DNA of 64,000 nucleotides from Microbulbifer rhizosphaerae (GTDB taxonomy: Bacteria; Pseudomonadota; Gammaproteobacteria; Pseudomonadales; Cellvibrionaceae). The notes beneath the pieces were generated by a model that had not been told where the DNA came from, searched no databases, and saw only the letters and a list, made by a program, of their open reading frames with translations. Position numbers and translations under genes: made by a program. Below are positions 35,653 to 47,033 of this stretch, one piece after another (the first letter of the stretch is position 1; each line of letters starts with the position of its first letter). The DNA lies in contig NZ_JACHWZ010000014.1 in the NCBI RefSeq assembly GCF_014191725.1, positions 79,588 to 143,587 on the forward strand, read 5' to 3'.

Positions 35653-37065
35653 TCAGCCCGATCGGCGGCCGGTGTGGCTGAAGCCCGGCTGGCTGGCCGA
35701 GTGTGTCACCGGGTGGGCGCGCAGGTATTCCACCGCGCACTGGATATCCTCCAGCAACAGCGAGGCCATATCGCGGCTGACACCGTGCCGGATCAGTATC
35801 CGCTGGATCACGCAGTCCTGGCGGTTGGCGGGCAGTGGATAGGAAGGAACCTGCCAGCCGCGCATGCGCAGCCGCTCGGAGAGGTCGTAGAGGTTGAAGC
35901 CCCAGCTCCCGGGCTTGAGGGTGTAGCTGATCGCCGGCAGGCCGCCCCGGCCGTCGTAGAAAAGTTCGAAAGGGTCCAGTTTGCCGATCTGCTCCGCCAA
36001 CCACTGGGCGGTGTTTGCACAGTGCTGTTGCACGGTCCGGTAGCCCCGGAAACCCAGGCGCAGGAAATTGTAATACTGGGCAATAATCTCGCCGCCGGGA
36101 CGGCTGAAATTGAGCGCGAAGGTGGGCATGTTTCCACCCAGGTAGTCCACGCGGAATATCAGTTCCTCGGGCAGTTCCTCGGTGTCGCGCCACATCACCC
36201 AGCCCACGCCCAAGGGGGCGAGGCCGTACTTGTGGCCGGAGGCGTTGATGGATTTCACCCGCTCGATGCGGAAGTCCCACACCACCTCCGGCTGGATAAA
36301 GGGCGCCACGAAACCGCCGCTGGCAGCGTCCACGTGGATGGGGATATCCAGCCCTTTCTCCCGCTGCAGCCGGTCCAGTTCGCGGGCGATGGTTCCCACT
36401 GATTCGTACACGCAGGTAAAGGTGACGCCGAAGGTGGCCACCAGGCCGATGGTGTTTTCGTCGGCGTATTGGGCGATTTTCTCTGGGTTGAGGCACACCT
36501 CGTCGCCGTCGAGGGGTATCTCGCGCAGCTCCACGTCGAAATAGCGGGCGAATTTGTGCCAGCACACCTGCACCGGGCCGCAGATCAGGTTCGGCTTGCT
36601 CGCATCGGCGCCGGCGTCCCGGCGGCGCTTGCGCCACCGCCACTTGAGTGCCAGGCCGCCGAGCATCGCGGCCTCAGAGGAGCCGGTGGTGGAACAGCCG
36701 ATGGTGTCGGCGGCCTCCGGCGAATGCCAGAGCTCGGCGAGGATATGTACGCAGCGGGACTCGATCTCCGCGGTCTGCGGATACTCGTCCTTGTCGATCA
36801 TGTTCTTGTCGAGGCACTCCTCCATCAACTGGTGTACCTCCGGTTCGGCCCAGGTGGTGCAGAAAGTGGCCAGGTTCTGGCGGGAATTGCCGTCCATAAA
36901 CAGCTCGTCGCGCACCAGTTGGTAACTGGTGCGCGCGCTGGCGCCATCTACGGGCATTGAATAACGGGGCAGACTCCGCGCGGAGGCGGCGGAGGCAAAG
37001 ATGTCCGCATCCACGCCGTTTCCGTGGGCGGGGCTGCGCAGCCCCCGTTTGCTGTGAAGCGGCAT
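35653..37065 (-). CDS. gadB: Glutamate decarboxylase
   Basis: The ~470-residue PLP enzyme fits GadA/Gad[46 protein letters not shown], then [35 protein letters not shown], and [20 protein letters not shown] with the PLP Lys. The tail HTGRRSG retains the His-Thr end seen in pH-responsive GAD, where the last residues close the active site at neutral pH. It converts glutamate to GABA and consumes a proton. No GadC antiporter gene is adjacent. ATG 37065 is taken; a TTG two codons earlier is possible. Confidence 0.95.
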   Translation of the reverse strand: MPLHSKRGLRSPAHGNGVDADIFASAASARSLPRYSMPVDGASARTSYQLVRDELFMDGNSRQNLATFCTTWAEPEVHQLMEECLDKNMIDKDEYPQTAEIESRCVHILAELWHSPEAADTIGCSTTGSSEAAMLGGLALKWRWRKRRRDAGADASKPNLICGPVQVCWHKFARYFDVELREIPLDGDEVCLNPEKIAQYADENTIGLVATFGVTFTCVYESVGTIARELDRLQREKGLDIPIHVDAASGGFVAPFIQPEVVWDFRIERVKSINASGHKYGLAPLGVGWVMWRDTEELPEELIFRVDYLGGNMPTFALNFSRPGGEIIAQYYNFLRLGFRGYRTVQQHCANTAQWLAEQIGKLDPFELFYDGRGGLPAISYTLKPGSWGFNLYDLSERLRMRGWQVPSYPLPANRQDCVIQRILIRHGVSRDMASLLLEDIQCAVEYLRAHPVTHSASQPGFSHTGRRSG

Positions 37066-37167
37066 TGGCAATGGTCCCAGGCGGAAAAAGCGTCACTAAT
37101 CAGTGTAGACAGAAATTTCCGGGGATCGGGGGCGGGGTGTGTTTACCAGGGTGCCATGGCGACCGCT

Positions 37168-37662
37168 TTATCCCTGTTCCTTGAGCAGCAGCTCCTTGGC
37201 GGCATTGATGCGCGAGGCCAGGTAGTCGTTCCCGCCCCGGTCCGGGTGGAGCTTCTGGATCAACTGGCGGTGGGCGCTGACGATTTCCTCGCGGCCGGCA
37301 TCGGCGCCGACGCCGAGAATCCGGCGGGCTTCGCCGCTGGTGAGGGGAGGGTTCTCGCCCGCTTCTTCCTGCTGTCTTCCCCTCCGGGCGCTGGCGTGCC
37401 TGGCGATCAGGGGCGCCAGCCAGGGCAGGTGGCGACCGAGCCAGCTCAGGCCCCGCCCCAGCACCGGCAGCACCACGGCGACGGCGGCGGCCACCCAGTG
37501 CAGGCGGCCGCTGATGGCCAGCACCACCGCCAGCAAGGCCACACCGATCAACAGCCACTGCAGCAACAGCTTGCGCCGCTCCTCGGGGTGGCTGGCTTTG
37601 AATTTTTGCCACGCCAGCCAGGCGACGATGCCGACGGCGATCAGCAGGACGATACGGGCCAA
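37168..37662 (-). CDS. Membrane-anchored J-domain protein
   Basis: The 164-residue protein has two or three N-terminal membrane segments ([59 protein letters not shown]), a basic linker, and a C-terminal J domain: [54 protein letters not shown]. The HPD motif that activates Hsp70 is present. The topology resembles Tim14/Pam18-type J-proteins found in many proteobacteria. It probably recruits DnaK to the inner membrane. The start is TTG. Confidence 0.88.
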   Translation of the reverse strand: MARIVLLIAVGIVAWLAWQKFKASHPEERRKLLLQWLLIGVALLAVVLAISGRLHWVAAAVAVVLPVLGRGLSWLGRHLPWLAPLIARHASARRGRQQEEAGENPPLTSGEARRILGVGADAGREEIVSAHRQLIQKLHPDRGGNDYLASRINAAKELLLKEQG

Positions 37663-37681
37663 GGAGTTCTCTCTAATTCAG

Positions 37682-37867
37682 TCATTCGGCCCAATAGGAT
37701 ATCAGATGTCGATGCGTATGCCGCGGAGAGAAAATCTTCCGGCTGCCGGGCGACTTCATTACTGTGGTCTTCCGCGCCCTCAGGGTGACCTTATTGGGTT
37801 GAAAGCTGGACGCCGCGTGCGCATCGACAATCAGGAGCGCGACACCCGCAATCAGATATTTATGCAT
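37682..37867 (-). CDS. Small putative exported peptide
   Basis: The 61-residue frame from ATG 37867 starts MHKYLIAGVALLIVDAHA, a plausible signal peptide with an AHA cleavage site. A basic 43-residue remainder follows (SSFQPNKVTLRARKTTVMKS...). It lies between the J-protein gene and a divergent methyltransferase. The ribosome site is weak and far (AGGGA ~15 bases upstream). I recognise no family; it may not be a real gene. Confidence 0.35.
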   Translation of the reverse strand: MHKYLIAGVALLIVDAHAASSFQPNKVTLRARKTTVMKSPGSRKIFSPRHTHRHLISYWAE

Positions 37868-38035
37868 TTTTTTTTCACACCATTCCCTGCGTTTCAGGTG
37901 AGCTGGATTATTTCTTCCGCAATAAAAGCAGCCCTGCTCACTGAAGCGGCGGGGATTTAGCGGTACACTGGCATCTATTGGCAATTGTTACCTTGTCTTT
38001 TGCGCAAACCGAAAAGAAGGAGACGAAAAACCGAC

Positions 38036-38653
38036 ATGACTTCCAGCAACCACAGTCGACGTTTGTTTGGGCTTACCGTTCGACAGAATGCACACCCGGA
38101 TATGCGCAAGTTGCGCCGCGAGGCGGGAGACCCCAGCCTGCATGGCAACAAGTTTTGGAAAAGTTCCTGCCTCACCATGGACTACCTCAAGCGCAACCCG
38201 CTGAAAAAAGGCGCGCGGGTATTGGACCTGGGATGCGGCTGGGGCCTGGGCGGTATCTTCTGCGCAAAGCACTTCGGCGCCCGGGTCACCGGCCTGGACG
38301 CGGATCCCAGCGTGTTTCCGTTCGTGCACTACCACGCGGAATTGAACGGTGTGGCGGTGGACACCTGGCGGTGCCGCTATGAAAAAGTCCGGGAATCGGA
38401 TCTGGGCGAGTTCGACGCGCTGATCGGCACGGATATCTGCTTCTGGGACCAGCTGGAAAAGCCGCTGTACAATCTCACCCGCCGCGCCCTGAGCGCCGGC
38501 GTTGGCCGCGTGATCCTGGCCGACCCGGGACGGACGCCCTTCCGCCGCTTGGCGGAGCGGGCAGAGGAAAAGCTGGGCGCGGATTACCGGGAGTGGTCAG
38601 TAAGCCGGCCGATGAAGGCCTCCGGCTGCATCATGGAGGCCTCCCAGGGGTGA
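38036..38653 (+). CDS. Class I SAM-dependent methyltransferase
   Basis: The 205-residue protein carries the SAM motif GARVLDLGCGWGLGGIFCAKHFGARVTGLDADPSV, then FDALIGTDICFWDQLEKPLYNLTRRALSAGVGRVILADPGRTPFRRL. The FDALIGTDICFWD segment resembles the NNMT/ETFB-lysine methyltransferase-like branch that acts on proteins. SAM binding is clear; the substrate is unknown. ATG 38036 follows AAGGAGACGAAAAACCGAC. A longer frame upstream begins with a basic stretch unlike the family. Confidence 0.83.
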   Translation: MTSSNHSRRLFGLTVRQNAHPDMRKLRREAGDPSLHGNKFWKSSCLTMDYLKRNPLKKGARVLDLGCGWGLGGIFCAKHFGARVTGLDADPSVFPFVHYHAELNGVAVDTWRCRYEKVRESDLGEFDALIGTDICFWDQLEKPLYNLTRRALSAGVGRVILADPGRTPFRRLAERAEEKLGADYREWSVSRPMKASGCIMEASQG

Positions 38654-38757
38654 ACTTCAGCTTGCCCAGGCAGGACGCCGGAGGGGCATGCCCCGATAGG
38701 CACGCTGCGCACCTATCCTACCAATGACAGCCGACTATCAACTATTGAGGAAACTTC

Positions 38758-39386
<629 letters not shown>

Positions 39387-39393
<7 letters not shown>

Positions 39394-40271
39394 TCCACGG
39401 TCAACGCTTCGGCTTTGCTTGTCTGTGTCGATTGATCACTGTTATCTGGATGCAGTATATGCGCACACCAGTCGCTCCAGCTCCCGGCGTAGAGCAGGGC
39501 ATTGGTGCGGCCGATCAGGTGCAGTGAGAGCAGATTGGCGCAGGCGGTGACACCCGAGCCGCAGTAGTTGACCAATTGCTCGTCCGCGGGAATGTCCCGC
39601 CAGTTGCCGGCCAGTTCCTCGCGACTTTTCAGCCTGCCGTTGTCGTCGGTCACACATTGCCAGGGTTTGTTGATGGCGGTGGGAATATGGCCGGCGATGG
39701 GATCTATGGGTTCCTCGATACCGAGAAAGCGTTCTGTATCGCGAGCGTCGATCAGTTGCCAGGGAGGATTCTCCAGGCCCCTGTGGAGTGGTCCGTAGCC
39801 GATGACCAGGTGGCGCCGCGGCCGGCAGGTCAGATTGCCGCTTTGCGCGGGTGCCGTGTCCCCGGATTCCTGCGGCAGGCCGGACTCGCGCCAGGCCCGC
39901 AGGCCGCCGTTGAGGACGGATACCTGTTCGTGGCCGAAGTAGCGCAGCAGCCACCAGGCGCGAGCGGCGAAGGCCAGGCGCTGGTCGTCGTAGACGATGA
40001 CCCGGGTGTCCCGGGAGATACCGGCGCGGCGGGCGAATTCCTGGAACTGCCGCGGGTCCGGCAGCGGGTGGCGGCCGCCGTAGCGGCCGACGGGAGCGGA
40101 CAGGTCGCGGTGCAGGCTGGCGTAGCGGGCGCCGGGAATATGCCCTTCGCGAAATCGCTGCTCGCCGGCCTGGGGCTCCGCCAGGTCGTAACGGCAGTCG
40201 AGCACCACCACTTGCGGGTGGTGGAGAATTTCCGCGAGTTCAAAAACTTCTATCGCCGCCCGATCGCTCAT
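39387..40271 (-). CDS. 3-mercaptopyruvate sulfurtransferase-type rhodanese
   Basis: The 294-residue protein has two tandem rhodanese domains. The first has [38 protein letters not shown] and the second [12 protein letters not shown] and [15 protein letters not shown]. The active-site loop CGSGVTA is the form seen in SseA-type 3-mercaptopyruvate sulfurtransferases, whereas thiosulfate sulfurtransferases have basic residues in this loop. It would transfer sulfur from mercaptopyruvate to cyanide or thiols. The C-terminal ~20 residues ([19 protein letters not shown]) are unlike the family and arise from a short repeat. Confidence 0.92.
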
Positions 40272-40368
40272 GTCTTCGTCAGTTTTTATTTTGATGACGG
40301 TTAATGATCAGTGATCAATGGCCAATAATCAATGAGCCGGGAAGAATGCCGCTACCGCTCTTTTCCAT

Positions 40369-41979
40369 TTATTGATCTTCCGTCGATGGTTCGCCGTTAT
40401 TTGCCTGATTGGGTGGTGTTTCACCATTGTCCGGCGCTTCCTCCTGCGCCAGTTCCTCCTTGCGGCACTGACTGGTCGGTTCCGCCAGTTCTTCCGAGGG
40501 ATCGTCGAGGAAACGTGCCGCGGCCATTTCCGCACAGTTGCTGGCCGAGATCACGTCGTGGGCCAGTTTCGGAAACAGCAGCCATTGATGATTGGGAAGC
40601 CTGTGCCGGGCCTTATCGGCATCTTCCGCCGAGAGTACCGGGTCCAGGCCTCCGTGCAGGAGCAGTACCGGCACTTGGGTCTTCACAGCCTGGGACTCGG
40701 CCAGGGAGGCGGAGGGAATGGCCCAGATGCGGCACTGCATTTGCAGCAGTTGGAGATCGGTGCGCACCGTGCCACCGAGCACACCACTTTCTGCCGCTCT
40801 TTTGAGGGCTTTGTTGAAGTCCACGAAAGGCGCCTCTTCGTAGCAGAAGTGGCTGACCCCGGCGGCGTCGCCGAAGTTGGGGTCCAGAATGATATTCATG
40901 AGGTTGACGATGGCCGCCTGTGTGGGTTCATGTTCACTGTTGCGGTTTTCCAGGGCCTCGATCACGTGGGGCAGTTCGCGATAGAAATCCTCGTTGTACA
41001 GGGCCTGGAAGAGGACTCTCAGCAGGCGTTGGCCGTTGAGTACAAAGGGATATTCCTCCTGCGAATACATGTGTTTGACCGGTACGGTGAGCGGGTTTTC
41101 ATCCAGATCCTGTATCAGGGCCTCCAGGCGTCTCTGCAGGTCGGGGTAGCGGCTGTTGCACAGCTTGTCGCCGCGGCAGTGTGCGAGTCCCCGCTGGTAG
41201 GCTTCCAGGGTGTCTTTCGCCAGTTGTTGGGTGTAGATGATTTCCGGAAAGACGGCGCTGTTGAGCACCAGGGCGCGCACCGATTGCGGATAGTCCCGGG
41301 CGAAGGTCAGGGCGTAGCGGGAGGAATAGGAGACGCCGTACAGGTTGAGTTTTTCCAATCCCAGCTGGCGGCGCAGGGCCTCGACGTCCTGCGCCACGAC
41401 GGCGCTGTTGTAGTGGGACAGATCGGCAATTTTACTCAGACGGCTGTAGCATCTCTCCATGCTGTAGGTGAAGACCCGGGCCTCCTCGTCGGAGGAGAGG
41501 TTGCGCTGGAAGGCGGTCTCGGCGTCTTCGATAAATTCGTCGCAGGACAGGCGGGGTTTGGCCATGCCGACGCCCCGGGGGTCCATCACTATCAGGTCGC
41601 GACCATCGTTGACGGTCATGTCCGCGTAATTGGCCCACAACCATTCGCTGGCGTTTTCCGGCTCCATTCCCAGGCTGGCGCCCGGGCCGCCGGCACCGAG
41701 GTGCAACAGCGGCAGTTTGGCGGGGTCTGCTTCGATGGCGTGAAAGCGCACCACCGGAAACTGGATCTTACGGCCCTCCGGCTTGGCATGGTTCTCCGGC
41801 ACTTCCATCATGTAGCACTGGGTGACAGGCCAGCTGTTGTCGATTTCGAACCAGCAGGGTTTGGGTATCAGGCGCCCGGGATCTTCGGCTGCCTTTTCCT
41901 CTTGCGACTCGCGTCCGCAGGCGGCGAGCACCAGGCAGAGGGCTAGGGGATAAATACTTTTTTGCAGGGAATTGCGCAC
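40369..41979 (-). CDS. Lipoprotein alpha/beta hydrolase, tripeptidyl-aminopeptidase type
   Basis: The ~536-residue protein has a lipoprotein signal (MRNSLQKSIYPLALCLVLAAC, lipobox LAAC). The hydrolase core has LLHLGAGGPGASLG (oxyanion), DLIVMDPRGVGMAKPRLSC, and the nucleophile elbow LNLYGVSYSSRYALTFARDYPQSV. PVLLLHGGLDPVLSAEDADKARHRLPNHQWLLFPKLAHDVIS supplies Asp and His. A disordered acidic tail ends TEDQ. It is probably a membrane-tethered peptidase. GTG 41979 is preferred because it begins the lipoprotein signal and follows AAAGGTAA; a TTG at 42012 overlaps the upstream gene's stop. Confidence 0.88.
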   Translation of the reverse strand: MRNSLQKSIYPLALCLVLAACGRESQEEKAAEDPGRLIPKPCWFEIDNSWPVTQCYMMEVPENHAKPEGRKIQFPVVRFHAIEADPAKLPLLHLGAGGPGASLGMEPENASEWLWANYADMTVNDGRDLIVMDPRGVGMAKPRLSCDEFIEDAETAFQRNLSSDEEARVFTYSMERCYSRLSKIADLSHYNSAVVAQDVEALRRQLGLEKLNLYGVSYSSRYALTFARDYPQSVRALVLNSAVFPEIIYTQQLAKDTLEAYQRGLAHCRGDKLCNSRYPDLQRRLEALIQDLDENPLTVPVKHMYSQEEYPFVLNGQRLLRVLFQALYNEDFYRELPHVIEALENRNSEHEPTQAAIVNLMNIILDPNFGDAAGVSHFCYEEAPFVDFNKALKRAAESGVLGGTVRTDLQLLQMQCRIWAIPSASLAESQAVKTQVPVLLLHGGLDPVLSAEDADKARHRLPNHQWLLFPKLAHDVISASNCAEMAAARFLDDPSEELAEPTSQCRKEELAQEEAPDNGETPPNQANNGEPSTEDQ

Positions 41980-42008
41980 CGTGTTGTTACCTTTGATAAG
42001 CGGGCTTC

Positions 42009-42626
42009 TCAATTATTACCTATACGCGCGATGGGTGCGGACAGGTTCCAGCGCAGTGCGGCGAGGCGGATGGACAGGGTGACCAGCACAGCAATGCCCA
42101 CCGCGATCTTCCCCGGCACTGCGCCGGTGGCGTCCAGCAGGACCAGGGCTGCGGCGCCGCTGAGCGACGCGGTGGCGTAGATCTCGCGGCGCAGCAGCAG
42201 GGGAATATCGCCACACAGAATGTCGCGAATCAGGCCGCCGAAGGTGCCGGTCATCACACCCATCACAATGGCGATGGCGGGAGAGTGCCCCAGCGCCAGC
42301 ACTTTTTGCGTGCCGATCACGGTAAATACCGCCAGGCCCATGGCGTCGGCGATCGCCAGCAGGCGCATGGGCACCTGCAGATATCGGATCAGGTAGAAGC
42401 TTACCACTCCGGTGACCGAGGCGATCCACAGATAGTGGCTGTCCTGGAGCCAGAACACCGGGATGTTCAGGATGATATCGCGGATGGTGCCGCCGCCAGT
42501 GGCGGTGACACAGGCCAGCACCACGGCGCCGAACAGGTCCATCTGCTTGTGGCCGGCGGCGAGCACGCCGGTAAAGGCGAAGACCACTATGCCGATTAAA
42601 TCGAACCAGTACAGCAGTTGTTCCAT
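42009..42626 (-). CDS. TRIC/UPF0126-family membrane protein
   Basis: The 205-residue protein has two repeats of three helices. GVLAAGHKQMDLFGAVVLACVTATGGGTIRDIILN and GVMTGTFGGLIRDILCGDIPLLLRREIYATASLSGA carry the duplicated GGG/GGxxRD motif of UPF0126. Bacterial members form trimeric cation channels related to animal TRIC; glycine transport has also been suggested for some. It probably precedes the lipoprotein hydrolase in one transcript, since the genes nearly overlap. Confidence 0.92.
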   Translation of the reverse strand: MEQLLYWFDLIGIVVFAFTGVLAAGHKQMDLFGAVVLACVTATGGGTIRDIILNIPVFWLQDSHYLWIASVTGVVSFYLIRYLQVPMRLLAIADAMGLAVFTVIGTQKVLALGHSPAIAIVMGVMTGTFGGLIRDILCGDIPLLLRREIYATASLSGAAALVLLDATGAVPGKIAVGIAVLVTLSIRLAALRWNLSAPIARIGNN

Positions 42627-42679
42627 AAGGTATTGAGTGTTTTGCGAGGGCCGGGGAGATTTGTTTCTAGCGCTGGGGC

Positions 42680-42875
42680 GGCCCTGCTACCGGTGACTTT
42701 ATGCCAGACACGGGCTGGGCGCCCCCCTTAAATACCTCCCTGTACGCTCTCCGCGGCCATCCATGGCCGCAGACAAAATGGCAGGATTGCCATTTTGGAC
42801 GCCGAAGCGCCCGTAGGGCGAGGGCCAGGGATGGCCCGAGTCAACGTCTGACATAAAGCCCCCGGCATCAGGGCC
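42680..42875. repeat. Full-length copy of the dispersed multi-stem folded element
   Basis: It occupies most of the 316-bp gap between the TRIC-type gene and gcdH. Ends GGCCCTGCTACCGG and CCGGCATCAGGGCC pair, and pairing extends inward via CTTTATGCCAGAC/GTCTGACATAAAG. Inside are CGGCCATCCATGGCCG, AAAATGGCA/TGCCATTTT, GCGCCCGTAGGGCG and GGGCC/GGCCC stems. Compared with 23095-23278 the fold is the same but bases in several stems differ in both arms. The right end is followed by TTCGCATTAAG and then a 7-bp tandem array. Confidence 0.87.
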
Positions 42876-42902
42876 TTCGCATTAAGCTGCGGTTATTCTT
42901 TT

Positions 42903-42937
42903 CGAGTCCCGAGTCCCGAGTCCCGAGTCCCGAGTCC
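42903..42937. repeat. Tandem array of CGAGTCC, five copies
   Basis: Five perfect 7-bp units run from 42903 to 42937, just before the gcdH stop codon region. Two units of the same motif occur at 56740-56753 after another copy of the folded element. The unit probably belongs to the sequence normally following the element and expanded here by slippage. Confidence 0.9.
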
Positions 42938-42942
42938 CGTCT

Positions 42943-44127
<1,185 letters not shown>

Positions 44128-44331
44128 AGGTTTCTCGTCTACTTCCGTTTCTCTCTGTTGTACGCCGGTATTGTATGCCGGATGTCCGGCCGGTCGTATG
44201 CGCCGGCATGATACCCAAGTCGGCGCGTTGGGGCATTTACTAAGCGTAAACAACCGTAAATTACCTTGCAGTGCCAGGGGTGGATTACATAATAGGCGCA
44301 AATTAGTTCCTAACTTGGTGTCTTTGGTTTT

Positions 44332-45783
44332 TTGGTGAATTTCCTACTGTTTTTTCGCCGCAGCACAGTCATTTGTCTGCCATTGCTGGCCGCCTGCGCG
44401 CAGACGGCGCTGCCACCGGATCATCCGGCGGAAACTCTGGGGCTGCCGGACAGTTTCCGCACTTCCGGCAGCGCGGAGCGCCGCATCCGCTGGTGGCGCA
44501 ATTTCGACGACCCGGTCATGGACCGGCTGATCCAACTGGCCCTGCGCGACAGCCCGGACCTGCAGGCCATCCTGTGGCGCCTGGAACAGGCAGAGGCCGC
44601 GGCTCGCGGCGCGCGCTCCGGTTTCTGGCCACGGCTCACGGGGCGTCTGGATAACACCGAGCAACGCTTCTCCAGTGACGATTTCGAGGACAGCGATAGC
44701 GAGGGCAACAGCTGGGGCGGCAGCCTGGCCGCCAGCTACGAGGTCGACCTATGGGGCCGGGTTCGCGCCGGTGCCCGGGCTGCGGAGGCGAGCCGGCTGG
44801 CACAGGCGGAGAGCCTGCAGACCGCGGCCCTGACCTTGGCAGCGGAGGTGGCCGATACCTGGCTGCAACTGCTCGAGCAGTGGGGCCAGCGGGATCTGCT
44901 GCGGCGACAATTGGAAACCAATCGCAAAACCCTGCGGGTTCTCGAACTGCGTTTTGGCGGCGGCACCAGTAGCGCCGCGGACGTCCTGCAGCAGCGGCAA
45001 CTGATACAGCAGTCGGAGCAGGAACTGCAGGCTGCAGAGGCGGATATCGAGACTCTGCGGGTACAACTGGCCGCATTGCTGGGCACCAGTGCCGAACGGT
45101 TGCCGGATTTTGTGCGCCCCGATTCCGTTATGCCGTCGCTGCCGGCCCTGCCGGATACCGGTGTGCCCGGACAGTTACTGCTGCGCCGCCCGGATGTGAA
45201 GCGGGCACAGCGGGAACTGTTGCAGGGCTACTATCTCGCCGACCAGGCGTGGGCGGAGCGCCTGCCCGCCATCAGCCTGAGTGCGGTGGCCAGCGGTGGT
45301 GGCACCGCCATAGCCGACATCCTCGACGGATGGCTGCTAGCCCTCACCGCTGCCGGGGAGGGCATCATCTTCGACGGCGGCCAACTGGTCTCCGCCCAGG
45401 CGCAGCAGCAGGCAGTGGTGCAGGAGCGCTGGGCGCTGTACCGCAACGTTGTCGTTCAGGCACTGTCGGAAGTTGAGCAGGCGCTGATCCGGGAGCAGGC
45501 GGTGCTCGATCGCCTGCACCACCTGCGCGAGCGGGAGCGTCTGGCGGGACTGATCGCCGAGCGCCAGCTGCGGGCCTACAGCCGCGGCGCGGTGGACTTC
45601 CTTAACGTGCTTACCGCCACCAATGACCAACAGAGCCTGGCGCGGCAGATACTGACCGCCCGCCGCGAACTGATAGAGAACCGGGTGACCCTCTACCGCG
45701 CCCTGTCCGGCGGCCTGCCGGCGGAGGACCTGCCGGTTGCGGAACCGATGGAGTTGGAGTTGTACCGGACGGAGAAAGACTGA
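44332..45783 (+). CDS. NodT/OprM-family outer membrane efflux lipoprotein
   Basis: The 483-residue protein has an N-terminal lipoprotein signal ([13 protein letters not shown]). Two OEP repeats follow, with [49 protein letters not shown] and the long coiled coils of the TolC trunk ([24 protein letters not shown]). The second repeat has [16 protein letters not shown] and [23 protein letters not shown]. It is the outer-membrane channel of the tripartite pump encoded next to it. The start is TTG 44332 or GTG 44335; neither has a strong ribosome site. The stop overlaps the next ATG. Confidence 0.93.
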   Translation: MVNFLLFFRRSTVICLPLLAACAQTALPPDHPAETLGLPDSFRTSGSAERRIRWWRNFDDPVMDRLIQLALRDSPDLQAILWRLEQAEAAARGARSGFWPRLTGRLDNTEQRFSSDDFEDSDSEGNSWGGSLAASYEVDLWGRVRAGARAAEASRLAQAESLQTAALTLAAEVADTWLQLLEQWGQRDLLRRQLETNRKTLRVLELRFGGGTSSAADVLQQRQLIQQSEQELQAAEADIETLRVQLAALLGTSAERLPDFVRPDSVMPSLPALPDTGVPGQLLLRRPDVKRAQRELLQGYYLADQAWAERLPAISLSAVASGGGTAIADILDGWLLALTAAGEGIIFDGGQLVSAQAQQQAVVQERWALYRNVVVQALSEVEQALIREQAVLDRLHHLRERERLAGLIAERQLRAYSRGAVDFLNVLTATNDQQSLARQILTARRELIENRVTLYRALSGGLPAEDLPVAEPMELELYRTEKD

Positions 45784-47033
45784 TGTTGAAACGAATCAAC
45801 TGGAACTTCGCGCTTCCGGTATTGCTGCTGTTGCTGGCGCTGCTGGTCTCCAGTTGGCTGCTGCGCGAGAAGCCCACGGTGAGCCGCGGTGCGCGGACCA
45901 CCCCGGCGCCGGTGGTGGATGTGGTGGAGGCCGAGCGCGGCCGCTTCCCGCTCACCGTCAAGGCCGTGGGCAAGGTATCGGCGCGGGAGTTTGTCGACCT
46001 GCAGCCCCAGGTGGAGGGGCGCGTGGACTGGCTCGATTACGACCTGGGTCCGGGCTCCACCCTGGAGAAAAACCAACTGCTGCTGCGCATCGACGCCGAA
46101 CCTTATCAACTGGCCCTGCAGACGGCGCGCAGTACCCTGGCGGAGCGGCGCGCGGAGCTGCAACAGGAGGAGGGTCAGCGCCAGGTAGCCGAGGAGGAAT
46201 ACGCGTTGCTGGGCTCCTCGCTGCCGGATGCGGACCGCGCCCTGGTGCTGCGCGAGCCGCAACTGGCCGCCGCCCGCGCGCGGGTGGAATCGGCGGAGGT
46301 GCAGGTCAGTCTCGCCCGCCGGGACCTGCGCCTGACGGAAATCCGCTCGCCGTTCACCGGACTGCTGGTGAGTCGCAGTGTCGATATGGGCGACCGGGTG
46401 GCACCGGGAACAGTGCTCTACCAACTGGCCGGCGCCGACCGCTTCCAGGTGGAGGTGGAAGTGCCGGCCCAGCAACTGGCGCGGCTGGGTGGGCCGGACC
46501 CGGAGGTGCGTATCCACGGCAGTCAGTGGCCGAAAGGGCGGTTCCGTCAGGCGGAGTTCGTACGCCTGATCCCGGTCCTGGAAGAGCAGGGCCGACTGGC
46601 ACGGGTGCTGGTGGAACTGCCGGACCCGCTGTCGCTGGACGACCCGGCCCAACCGCAACTGTTGCTCAACGACCTGGCACGCGTGGAAATCACCGGGCGC
46701 ACCGGCGAAGAGCGCGTGCGCGTGCCGCTCACTGCGGTACAGGACGGCGACCGGGTGTGGCAGGTGCAGGAGAATCGCATCCACATCCAGCCGGTGGAAA
46801 TTGCTTACCTGAGCGGGGACTACGCGGTGCTGGAGAGCGGCCTCGACGGCGGCGAAACCCTGGTTACCACCCGCCTGTCCGCGGTCACCGACGGTATGCC
46901 GGTGCGCCTGTCTGGGGAAGACAAAAAGAGCGGGGAGACGCTCCCCGAGCTGGGGCCGCCTGGTAGTGAAGGGCGGCCGGGCACACCTCCGCGCGAGCCG
47001 GCGGCGAAAGTGGGGCGGGGAGAGCGGGGATGA
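45783..47033 (+). CDS. RND efflux periplasmic adaptor subunit
   Basis: The 416-residue protein has an uncleaved membrane anchor (INWNFALPVLLLLLALLVSSWLL). VDVVEAERGRFPLTVKAVGKVSAREFVDLQPQVEGRVDWLDYDLGPGSTLEKNQLLLRID is the lipoyl half, followed by a helical hairpin (LALQTARSTLAERRAELQQEEGQR) and the second lipoyl half ITEIRSPFTGLLVSRSVDMGDRV. Beta-barrel and membrane-proximal domains end the protein. The C-terminal ~35 residues are Pro/Gly/Glu-rich. It joins the RND permease to the outer-membrane channel. Its ATG overlaps the channel gene stop by one base and its stop overlaps the permease ATG. Confidence 0.93.
   Translation: MLKRINWNFALPVLLLLLALLVSSWLLREKPTVSRGARTTPAPVVDVVEAERGRFPLTVKAVGKVSAREFVDLQPQVEGRVDWLDYDLGPGSTLEKNQLLLRIDAEPYQLALQTARSTLAERRAELQQEEGQRQVAEEEYALLGSSLPDADRALVLREPQLAAARARVESAEVQVSLARRDLRLTEIRSPFTGLLVSRSVDMGDRVAPGTVLYQLAGADRFQVEVEVPAQQLARLGGPDPEVRIHGSQWPKGRFRQAEFVRLIPVLEEQGRLARVLVELPDPLSLDDPAQPQLLLNDLARVEITGRTGEERVRVPLTAVQDGDRVWQVQENRIHIQPVEIAYLSGDYAVLESGLDGGETLVTTRLSAVTDGMPVRLSGEDKKSGETLPELGPPGSEGRPGTPPREPAAKVGRGERG

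Noticed and set aside
37682..37984. Longer form of the small exported peptide
   Set aside because: The extension before MHKYLIAG would hide the signal peptide and overlaps the divergent methyltransferase leader.
42903..42937. Tandem CGAGTCC array as a CRISPR
   Set aside because: The units are 7 bp and contiguous with no spacers; it is a simple tandem repeat.
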